The notes beneath the pieces were generated by a model. The model was not told where the DNA came from. It saw nothing but the letters and a program-made list of their open reading frames with translations, and made no database searches. The position numbers were made by a program, and so were the translations under genes. DNA of 64,000 nucleotides, taken from assembly GCF_024919275.1 (NCBI RefSeq), contig NZ_JANWGH010000003.1:409677-473676 (forward strand). Reading direction: 5' to 3'. Positions 29,967-37,658 of this stretch are shown in pieces (the first letter of the stretch is position 1; every line of letters starts with the position of its first letter). This stretch comes from Algoriphagus limi. Its GTDB lineage: Bacteria; Bacteroidota; Bacteroidia; Cytophagales; Cyclobacteriaceae.

Positions 29967-29986
29967 ATTGTGGAATCATTCATTTC

Positions 29987-30020
29987 AAAAGGATTGGACA
30001 TTCGTTCAATCCTTTTTTTT
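29987..30020 (+). terminator. Terminator after rplQ
   Basis: AAAAGGATTG (29987-29996) pairs with CAATCCTTTT (30007-30016) and continues into further Ts. It ends the S10/spc/alpha transcript. Confidence 0.9.
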
Positions 30021-30083
30021 TGAATATTCCAATCGATCACAAGGTTTTCTTGCCTTGAATTCCATCTCATTATGAGAAATATT

Positions 30084-30091
30084 TAACTTTG
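30084..30091 (+). promoter_or_regulatory. Likely -7 element of the carA promoter
   Basis: TAACTTTG matches the Bacteroidota -7 consensus and lies 16 bases before the carA ATG, directly after the rplQ terminator. No clear TTTG is present at the expected -33 distance, so this is a partial match. The implied leader is only about 10 bases. Confidence 0.5.
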
Positions 30092-30107
30092 GACAATCCT
30101 TCCAAAA

Positions 30108-31205
30108 ATGATAAAAAAGAAAGCAACTCTACTACTCGCCGATGGAACAGTTTTCCACGGTTCTTTGATTGGAAACCCCGGTACCAATGGTGGGGAAATT
30201 TGTTTCAACACTGGTATGACTGGGTATCAGGAAATATACACTGATCCATCTTACACCGGTCAAGTGATTGTAACCACTACTTCCCATATCGGGAATTATG
30301 GTGTTCATCATGAAGAGGTGGAATCTGATCATCCTACTATCGGAGGAATTGTGGTCAATAGTTTTTCTGAGACCTATTCCCGATTAGATGGAGATGGTTC
30401 CCTTCAAGATTACCTCGTGAAATACAAAATCACTGGTATAGCAGATATCGATACTCGGAAACTCGTTCGTCATATCCGTTCCCAAGGAGCAATGAATGCA
30501 ATTATCAGTTCCGAATATGAAGGTGATTTAGAAGGATTGAAAGCAGAACTTGACAAGTTGCCTGATATGAATGGTTTGGAGCTTTCTTCCAAGGTTTGTA
30601 CCCAAGAGCCTTACTTCTTTGGAGATGAGGATTCACCTATTCGCATAGCTTGCCTAGATTTTGGGATCAAAAAGAACATCCTTCGAAATTTAGCCGCTCG
30701 AGGAGTTTATTGTAAGGTTTTCCCTGCGAAAACTTCTCTTGAAGAGATGGAATCCTGGGCTCCAAATGCCTATTTCCTTTCCAATGGACCTGGTGATCCA
30801 GCAGCAATGGATTATGCAGTAGATACTGTCAAGGAAATTCTTGAAACGGACAAACCAGTCTTTGGAATTTGCTTAGGGCATCAATTGCTTGCGGAGGCTG
30901 TGGGAATTTCCACCTTTAAAATGCACCATGGACATAGAGGGATCAATCATCCTATCAAAAACTTGGTGACTGGAAAGAGTGAAATAACTTCTCAAAACCA
31001 TGGCTTCAACATCGTACGAGAGGATACCGAAAAGCATCCTGATGTAGAGATCACGCATGTCCATTTGAATGATAATACTGTAGCAGGAATCAAGTTGACC
31101 AATAAACCAGCATTCTCGGTGCAATACCACCCGGAGTCTTCTCCTGGACCACACGATTCTCGATATTTATTCGATGATTTTATCGACTTAATCAATAAAA
31201 ACTAA
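30108..31205 (+). CDS. carA: Carbamoyl-phosphate synthase small subunit
   Basis: CarA hydrolyses glutamine and passes ammonia to CarB to make carbamoyl phosphate for arginine and pyrimidines. The 365-residue product has the CarA-specific N-terminal domain (ICFNTGMTGYQEIYTDPSYTGQ) and a class I glutamine amidotransferase domain with the triad Cys255 (FGICLGHQ), His341 and Glu343 (YHPESSPGPHD). carB is not in the window, so the subunits are encoded apart. It lies 19 bases before eno and they may be co-transcribed. Confidence 0.96.
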   Translation: MIKKKATLLLADGTVFHGSLIGNPGTNGGEICFNTGMTGYQEIYTDPSYTGQVIVTTTSHIGNYGVHHEEVESDHPTIGGIVVNSFSETYSRLDGDGSLQDYLVKYKITGIADIDTRKLVRHIRSQGAMNAIISSEYEGDLEGLKAELDKLPDMNGLELSSKVCTQEPYFFGDEDSPIRIACLDFGIKKNILRNLAARGVYCKVFPAKTSLEEMESWAPNAYFLSNGPGDPAAMDYAVDTVKEILETDKPVFGICLGHQLLAEAVGISTFKMHHGHRGINHPIKNLVTGKSEITSQNHGFNIVREDTEKHPDVEITHVHLNDNTVAGIKLTNKPAFSVQYHPESSPGPHDSRYLFDDFIDLINKN

Positions 31206-31221
31206 TCTCAAAACCTTTTAA

Positions 31222-32508
<1,287 letters not shown>

Positions 32509-32553
32509 ATCCCACAACTTGCGGGTGAAATTCACCTCAGTAAATACATATTC

Positions 32554-32586
32554 AAAAAGGCAGTCAGAAATGGCTGCCTTTTTTTG
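32554..32586 (+). terminator. Terminator after eno
   Basis: AAAAAGGCAG (32554-32563) pairs with CTGCCTTTTT (32574-32583) and runs into TTG. A small palindrome, GGTGAAATTCACC, lies just before it (32524-32536). Confidence 0.9.
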
Positions 32587-32678
32587 CATTATTTTTGTTT
32601 AATAGACTAAATCGAAAAAATTACAGTCCAATTAGGGCGATTTATTTCTATTTTAGCAAATACTGCATTCGGAGAATC

Positions 32679-32966
32679 ATGAGAAAGCTTTTCAAAATCA
32701 CCACCAATTTCTATGTGCTAGCAGGTTCTTTTTTCCTGTTATGGATGATTTTTATTGATTCGAATAATTTGGTAAATCAATTCAAGCTAAGTCGAAAGCT
32801 GAATGAACTCGAAGATAGGAAGGAATATTTTTTAGAGCGAAAAGCCAAAATCAAGGAGGAACGGGAAGAATTAATGAACAATCCGGAACTCATGGAGAAG
32901 TTTGCTCGTGAAAAGTACTTTATGAAGAAAGAAACGGAGGATCTCTATGTTATCGTCAAGAAATAA
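32679..32966 (+). CDS. Septum formation initiator family protein (DivIC/FtsB-like)
   Basis: A 95-residue bitopic membrane protein: a short basic N-terminus, one membrane helix (about residues 10-28, FYVLAGSFFLLWMIFI), then a charged coiled coil (LSRKLNELEDRKEYFLERKAK) and a C-terminal AREKYFMKKETEDLYVI. This plan matches the FtsB/DivIC family, which links FtsL and FtsQ in the divisome. ATG 32679 was chosen because an in-frame ATG at 32595 adds 28 residues from the leader. It overlaps the next gene by 20 bases. Confidence 0.85.
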   Translation: MRKLFKITTNFYVLAGSFFLLWMIFIDSNNLVNQFKLSRKLNELEDRKEYFLERKAKIKEEREELMNNPELMEKFAREKYFMKKETEDLYVIVKK

Positions 32967-33495
32967 ATTCAAAGCCCTGTTTTTCGGGCTTTTTTTGTTC
33001 AGTTCAATCGCTTTTGCGCAGCGTCCCATCTACAGTGATAGCACTTCTTTTAAAGATAGATTGTATTTCGGCGGGAATTTCGGGATGCAGTTTGGGACAA
33101 TTACCCTGATTGATGTATCTCCTTTGGCAGGGGTAATGATCACTGATCGCTATTCTGCTGGATTAGGAATTACCTACCAATATTTCGATGATAGACGATA
33201 TATCGGAGGCTCTTCTTCGACCTATGGTTGGAGAGTTTTCAATCGCTACAATGTACTTCCCAATATTTTCCTCCATACAGAGTTTGAATCCATCAATTTT
33301 GACAATTACAATTTACTAACAGATCGATTTGAGCGGATTTGGGCAAATGGACTTTTTCTGGGAGGCGGTTACTTTGCGCCATTCGGTGGCGGTAGGGGTG
33401 GCGCCAATTTCACCTTCCTTTACAATGTCCTTCATGACAATCTTCGATCGCCCTACGGTGAACCTTATGTCATTCGTGTGGGTTTTGTCATGTAA
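32947..33495 (+). CDS. Predicted small outer-membrane beta-barrel protein
   Basis: A 182-residue protein of unknown function. A signal peptide (FFGLFLFSSIAFAQ) is followed by glycine- and aromatic-rich alternating strands (LYFGGNFGMQFGTITLIDVSPLAGVMI, here split; AGLGITYQYFDD; GLFLGGGYFAPFGGGRGGAN) and it ends in ...IRVGFVM. The pattern suggests a small outer-membrane barrel of about eight strands. The start lies within the DivIC-like gene, 20 bases before its stop, so translation may be coupled. It is followed by the serine acetyltransferase gene after 20 bases. Confidence 0.7.
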   Translation: MLSSRNKFKALFFGLFLFSSIAFAQRPIYSDSTSFKDRLYFGGNFGMQFGTITLIDVSPLAGVMITDRYSAGLGITYQYFDDRRYIGGSSSTYGWRVFNRYNVLPNIFLHTEFESINFDNYNLLTDRFERIWANGLFLGGGYFAPFGGGRGGANFTFLYNVLHDNLRSPYGEPYVIRVGFVM

Positions 33496-33515
33496 AGACA
33501 GACCTAACCTATTCG

Positions 33516-34361
33516 ATGAACTCATTACTAAAAAAAATATACCAAGCGCATCAGGAATGCTCTGATTGCCCATCCCCACAGGTTGTTCAGCATTTTTTCG
33601 AAAATCTCTTAGGTTTATTATTTCCTGAGCATTCAGTTCAAAAAATAAAAGAAGAAAGTGAAGTGAAATCCAAGCTGGAAGAACTTCAGGAGCGACTCTC
33701 CAAGATTTTGGAAAGGAATACCCATCTGCATGGACAGGATGGGAAAAAGTTGGCGGGACAGTTTTTTGCCAATTTGGAGCGGGTTTATGATTGGGTCAAT
33801 CAAGATGTGGATGCTATGTATGCTGGAGATCCTGCCGCAAAATCCCGAACAGAAATTCTCCGATCCTATCCTGGTTTTTACGCCATTGCAGCCTACCGTA
33901 TTGCCAACGAACTTCATCTATTAGGGATCAAATTGATTCCGAGGATGATTACCGAATTGGCGCACAGCCGAACCGGAATTGATATTCACCCTGGAGCGCG
34001 TATCGGTCAGCATTTTTGTATTGATCACGGAACTGGTGTGGTGATTGGTGAGACGACTGTAATCGGTAATCATGTGAAAATCTATCAAGGCGTTACCTTA
34101 GGAGCCTTGAGCGTGGAAAAAGCCGATGCAGACGTGAAGCGACATCCAACTATCGAAGATGACGTAGTGATTTATGCGGGGGCTACCATTTTGGGAGGAA
34201 AGACGGTTATTGGAAAGGGAAGTACCATTGGAGGTAATGTGTGGTTGACTAAATCTATCCCTGCCGGTTCCAAGGTTTACTATCAAGCGAAAATGTACCA
34301 CGCGGATTCGGATGTGACAGATTTGTACGTTTTTAAAAATGATCCAGATGCAACTAGTTGA
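33516..34361 (+). CDS. cysE: Serine O-acetyltransferase
   Basis: This enzyme makes O-acetylserine from serine and acetyl-CoA, the first step of cysteine synthesis. The 281-residue product has a helical N-terminal domain and a left-handed beta-helix of hexapeptide repeats (about 155-260) with HPGARIGQHFCIDHGTGVVI; the catalytic His171 is in IDHGTG. The last 23 bases overlap cysM, so both enzymes of the pathway are translated together. The C-terminus lacks an obvious terminal Ile, the residue that in other species docks into the sulfhydrylase. Confidence 0.93.
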   Translation: MNSLLKKIYQAHQECSDCPSPQVVQHFFENLLGLLFPEHSVQKIKEESEVKSKLEELQERLSKILERNTHLHGQDGKKLAGQFFANLERVYDWVNQDVDAMYAGDPAAKSRTEILRSYPGFYAIAAYRIANELHLLGIKLIPRMITELAHSRTGIDIHPGARIGQHFCIDHGTGVVIGETTVIGNHVKIYQGVTLGALSVEKADADVKRHPTIEDDVVIYAGATILGGKTVIGKGSTIGGNVWLTKSIPAGSKVYYQAKMYHADSDVTDLYVFKNDPDATS

Positions 34362-35226
34362 TTTGATTGGAAATACTCCTTTGGTGGAGTTAGCACATAT
34401 TCCTACTAACCCTAAGGTCAAAATCCTCTGTAAAATGGAAGGACAAAATCCCGGAGGAAGTGTGAAAGACCGAGCAGCCTACAATATGCTGAAGTCGGCT
34501 TTGGACAGAGGAGAAATAAAAAAAAGGGATAAGTTGGTGGAGGCTACCAGCGGAAACACAGGAATTGCCCTAGCCATGGTTTCAAAAGTTCTGGGATTGG
34601 ATATGACTTTGATTATGCCTGATAACTCTACCCGGGAGCGAGTATTGTCCATGGAAGCTTATGGCGCCAAAGTCATTTTAACTCCTGCCGCAAAAACTAT
34701 TGAATATTCACGGGTTTTAGCAGAAAAAATGCGAGATGAAGAAGGGTATTTTATGCTAAATCAGTTTGGGAATAACGATAATTACCTGGCTCATTATAAA
34801 AGTACCGGTCCTGAAATTTGGAAAGATACAGGAGGCAAAGTGACACATTTTGTATCCGCCATGGGGACTACAGGTACTATCATGGGTGTTTCCATGTTCT
34901 TGAAAGAGATGAATCCTGCTATCCAGATTGTCGGAACGCAACCAACTGAAGGATCCAGTATTCCTGGAATCAGACGTTGGTCTCCTGAATTTTTACCAGC
35001 CATTTTTGATCCTTCCCGAGTAGATCGGGTCATTGATGTCAGTCAGGACCAAGCGACTCAAATGACGCGTAGATTGGCGAAAGAAGAAGGGATTTTGGCG
35101 GGAATGAGTAGTGGAGGAGCTTTGCATGCCGCTATCGAGCTTTCCAAAGAATTAGAAGAAGGTTTGATTGTTTGTATCACCTGTGATCGAGGCGATCGCT
35201 ATTTGAGTTCGGATTTGTTTGGGTGA
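34339..35226 (+). CDS. cysM: Cysteine synthase B-type (O-acetylserine sulfhydrylase)
   Basis: This PLP enzyme converts O-acetylserine and sulfide to cysteine. The 295-residue product has the PLP lysine Lys43 in NPGGSVKDR, the substrate loop EATSGNTGIAL, the phosphate-binding GTTGTIMG and the C-terminal SSGGAL. The EGQNPGGSVKDR form and the short length resemble CysM more than CysK. Starts at 34339 or 34348 (MQLVDLIGNTPL) are both possible; either overlaps cysE. No terminator was seen after it; the repeat region begins about 150 bases later. Confidence 0.93.
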   Translation: MIQMQLVDLIGNTPLVELAHIPTNPKVKILCKMEGQNPGGSVKDRAAYNMLKSALDRGEIKKRDKLVEATSGNTGIALAMVSKVLGLDMTLIMPDNSTRERVLSMEAYGAKVILTPAAKTIEYSRVLAEKMRDEEGYFMLNQFGNNDNYLAHYKSTGPEIWKDTGGKVTHFVSAMGTTGTIMGVSMFLKEMNPAIQIVGTQPTEGSSIPGIRRWSPEFLPAIFDPSRVDRVIDVSQDQATQMTRRLAKEEGILAGMSSGGALHAAIELSKELEEGLIVCITCDRGDRYLSSDLFG

Positions 35227-35370
35227 TGGGGTTTGAAAGTGGAAAAGTTGGAAGGTTGGAAAGTGGTAGGAGTATCAGGATAGAACCGTTAGGTATGGAT
35301 TTTTTAAGTAAGAGGTGATCGGTAAATGGTATGAATTTCGGGATTGAAGAAGAAAATGTCCCTAAGCATG
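35227..35370. other. Non-coding stretch with a degenerate GGAAAGTT tract
   Basis: Between cysM and the repeats no gene is supported. Bases 35231-35267 consist of imperfect repeats of GGAAAGTT/GGAAGGTT type (GTTTGAAAGTGGAAAAGTTG then GAAGGTTGGAAAGTGG). The remainder shows nothing recognisable. Confidence 0.6.
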
Positions 35371-35527
35371 AAAAAACTCTGTAGGAGTTTAATTTTTTGT
35401 AGCCCTGCCTACCGGCAGGCAGGCCCGGGTTTTAACCCGGGGTATTTGGTTTACCATTGTTTCCCCAGCGCTGGCGCAGTATTTTATGTTTGGAAATGTT
35501 GGATTAGTGCCAGCAAGATGGAAATGA
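35371..35527. repeat. Composite palindromic repeat, copy 1
   Basis: About 157 bases made of several palindromes in order: ACTC-TGTAG-GAGT hairpin (35376-35388); the near-palindrome CCTGCCTACCGGCAGGCAGG (35404-35423); CCCGGG-TTTTAA-CCCGGG (35424-35441); CCAGCGCTGG (35465-35474); and an end shared with copy 2 (AGTGCCAGCAAGATGGAAAT). It reads open in one frame only because the palindromes lack stops. It resembles REP-type intergenic elements; no transposase is nearby. Confidence 0.85.
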
Positions 35528-35673
35528 TTTTTTCATTCTTTTTTCTTGACAAAAAAGAATCAAAAAGTCAAGACGCAGCTAAGCTTCCACGCTCTAGGCC
35601 TACCCACACCTCGCGGCTGCGTCATCCCACCGCACACGTTGGCAAATCATTATTTTCTGGTGGATCTTTTTCT
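35528..35673. repeat. Spacer between repeat copies with its own inverted repeats
   Basis: This spacer has TCTTGAC (35544-35550) opposite GTCAAGA (35567-35573), and GACGCAGC (35572-35579) opposite GCTGCGTC (35616-35623). Two overlapping hairpins are possible. It has no convincing gene. It looks like a third repeat family placed between the two copies, although only one copy is in this window. Confidence 0.6.
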
Positions 35674-35827
35674 AAAAAGCTCCGTAGGAGCGAAATTATC
35701 AATAGCCCTGCCTACCGGCAGGCAGGCCCGGGTTTTACCCGGGGTTAAATGGTAACCACGATCCCTAGCGCTGGCGCAGGGTTTTTTGTTTGGAGACGTT
35801 GAATCAGTGCCAGCAAGATGGAAATGA
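35674..35827. repeat. Composite palindromic repeat, copy 2
   Basis: The same element order as copy 1 in direct orientation: AGCTC-CGTAG-GAGC(G) hairpin (35678-35691, base changes relative to copy 1 keep the stem paired), CCTGCCTACCGGCAGGCAGG (35707-35726), CCCGGGTTTTACCCGGGG (35727-35744), AGCGCTGG (35767-35774), and the common end GTGCCAGCAAGATGG. The compensated stem changes suggest the hairpin is under structural constraint. Confidence 0.85.
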
Positions 35828-35870
35828 AGCCTTGAGATGGATTCGTGATTGCAAATCCCGAATAGCAGGG

Positions 35871-35912
35871 AAAAAAAGAAAACCCTCGAGGTTTTGAAAA
35901 CCTCAAGGGTTG
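35871..35912 (-). terminator. Terminator of the TIM-barrel gene
   Basis: On the minus strand AACCCT-TGAGG...CCTC-AGGGTT forms a long hairpin (arms 35881-35895 and 35897-35911, one mismatch) followed by TTCTTTTTTT (35880-35871). It begins 6 bases after the stop of the minus-strand gene. Confidence 0.85.
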
Positions 35913-35917
35913 AGTCG

Positions 35918-36829
35918 TTAAAAAAACCGCTTCATCTTCTCCAAACCTGTTTTCACCACATAATCCGCATCCATGGCATAATAGGTGGGGTTAAAGAGTT
36001 CTAAGGATAAGATTATCTCTCCACCCTTGGATTTGAGGGTATTGGCTAGCTCCTGCATGGGTGCTGCTCCATCTCCTGGGAATACTCTATCCTTGTCTTG
36101 TTGCTCCAATCGAGGAATATCACCCGGCACATCATTCAAATGAAAAATATCAATTGCCTGTCCATCGAGTAGTTTCATCCCCTCAAAACCCGATCCCCCT
36201 CTGAATAAATGATAGACATCGGCGAGGATTTTGGCATCGGGGTCATTTGCTACGGCAGCCACCATCATAGCTTGTCCCAAATGATGGAAAGAAGGATAAG
36301 CTCCCCAAAATTCCAATTGAGGCATGACTCCGGTTTTCCGTCCTAAATCCAAAAGATTTTTATACTTTTCACCTGCCTGCATCAGGTCCAAGGGTGCTTC
36401 AGTTCCTATAGCGGGAGCAGCTACTCGGGGGCAACCCAATTCGGCTAATATCCCCATTTCCTTTTCCATCTGGGCAAAACCTGCCTTGCTCTTTTCTTCA
36501 TCCTGAGCCATCCAAGTGGGGAAGCCTATGCAATCAAAAAACTCCAAACCTGCATCAGATGCTAGTTTTTTCAGGGAAGCCAAGCTCTTCCCGCTTTCTA
36601 GATAGGCTTGGATTTCCATCATCCATGGTTCAAACCCATCGTAACCTGCCCGAGCGGTCAATTCGATGATTTCAGGAAGGCTAAGTTTTTGTCCCCGAAT
36701 GGTGGAGGTGTTCAGGGAAAATTTAAAGGTGCTTTCTCTTTTGACAGCGGGCTTTGCTTCAGCATTTACGGCCACTCCAGCCAAAGGAGCCAAAACAAGG
36801 GATTTGAGCAGGTTTCTACGGTTGATCAT
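35918..36829 (-). CDS. Tat-exported sugar phosphate isomerase/epimerase family protein
   Basis: A 303-residue protein with a twin-arginine-type signal (INRRNLLKSLVLAPLAG) and a xylose-isomerase-like TIM barrel. Likely metal or catalytic residues stand at strand ends: Glu in LEFWGAYPSFHHL, Asp and His in LADVYHLFRGG, His in DIFHLNDVPGD and Glu in LSLELFNP. Members act on sugars or inositols; the substrate here is unknown. ATG 36829 is used because a longer frame to 37012 adds 61 residues opposite the next gene's start. It has its own terminator and a divergent neighbour. Confidence 0.85.
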   Translation of the reverse strand: MINRRNLLKSLVLAPLAGVAVNAEAKPAVKRESTFKFSLNTSTIRGQKLSLPEIIELTARAGYDGFEPWMMEIQAYLESGKSLASLKKLASDAGLEFFDCIGFPTWMAQDEEKSKAGFAQMEKEMGILAELGCPRVAAPAIGTEAPLDLMQAGEKYKNLLDLGRKTGVMPQLEFWGAYPSFHHLGQAMMVAAVANDPDAKILADVYHLFRGGSGFEGMKLLDGQAIDIFHLNDVPGDIPRLEQQDKDRVFPGDGAAPMQELANTLKSKGGEIILSLELFNPTYYAMDADYVVKTGLEKMKRFF

Positions 36830-36941
36830 AGGAAGTCTGAGATTTTTGTAGCATTTTTTTCCCTTCCATCGTAAAGGGAAACCATTTAAAGATATTTTTA
36901 AAAATAAACATCTTCGATTGGAATCTATCGTAATTTCATCC

Positions 36942-37658
36942 ATGCGGAAAATTATTTTTGCTTGGGGTTTGTGCGCCCTACTAGCGGTTTCGGCTTGGTC
37001 CCAGACCGTCAATAAGAACCTAGCGAATCTTGAAAAATACCAAGAGGAGCTGCCTTTTTTTCAGGAATTGATTACTGGAGCCCAGTATCCGGAGCCACCT
37101 CGGAATTATGATGGCTTTCCCTATTTGGAGACCCGTTCTTTTGAAAAAGGAGGCCTGACCATCAATCGGGTGTTTTATCCCGAAGTGCCATTACTGTATG
37201 ATATCCGTTTTGATCAGGTGATCACGTTTCACCCACTGTTTTCACAAAAATTACTCATTAATCCTGCTAAGGTTGATGGTTTTGTATTGTCAAATGGAAG
37301 TGAATTCAAGAGGTTAAATGGAAATGAAGATTATCTCTACGATAAAAATGGGTTTTATGAAATTATTGCTGAGGGATCTTATTGGTTGGTTTCCAAGCAT
37401 TACAAAGTAGATAAACCCGCCCGTGAATTGGGCGAATATGTGGGTTATTATTTAGAGTATGAGGATTTTTTTCTGGTGAAGAATGATCAGTTTTTTCCGA
37501 TTAAGAAAAAGAAAGATGCGATCAAGCAACTTCAAATTGAAAAGAAGGCGGTCAGGGAAAATCTCACTCGAAAGGGCATCTATTATAATCAAAACCGCCG
37601 GAAATTCTTAATTGCTTTATTGGAACTTGCTCCGAATTCCCCCTCTGATTCCTTATGA
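36942..37658 (+). CDS. Secreted protein of unknown function, first gene of a TonB/DUF4249 operon
   Basis: I do not recognise this 238-residue protein. It has a signal peptide (FAWGLCALLAVSAWSQ, cleavage near residue 20), then a mixed region rich in aromatic residues (YPEPPRNYDGFPYLETRSF; FHPLFSQKLLINPAKVDGF) and a basic C-terminal helix (KKKKDAIKQLQIEKKAVREN). It is likely periplasmic. An in-frame TTG at 36918 upstream is less likely than ATG 36942. It overlaps the TonB receptor gene by 4 bases (ATGA), which suggests the two work together. Confidence 0.75.
   Translation: MRKIIFAWGLCALLAVSAWSQTVNKNLANLEKYQEELPFFQELITGAQYPEPPRNYDGFPYLETRSFEKGGLTINRVFYPEVPLLYDIRFDQVITFHPLFSQKLLINPAKVDGFVLSNGSEFKRLNGNEDYLYDKNGFYEIIAEGSYWLVSKHYKVDKPARELGEYVGYYLEYEDFFLVKNDQFFPIKKKKDAIKQLQIEKKAVRENLTRKGIYYNQNRRKFLIALLELAPNSPSDSL

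Noticed and set aside
32595-32678. 28-residue extension of the DivIC-like protein
   Set aside because: It begins directly behind the eno terminator and places unrelated sequence before the membrane helix; ATG 32679 fits the family.
35344-35755. Two open frames (134 and 69 codons) in the repeat region
   Set aside because: Their products contain the translated palindromes twice (PAYRQAG and LPTGRQA strings) and the frames simply span repeat copies. They have no domain and no plausible start context.
35371-35827. Possible CRISPR array
   Set aside because: Only two repeat units of about 155 bases, each made of palindromes, with one 146-base spacer that has its own inverted repeats; no cas genes are present.
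36830-37012. 61-residue N-terminal extension of the TIM-barrel protein
   Set aside because: It would overlap the divergent gene's signal peptide and bury the Tat signal inside the protein.
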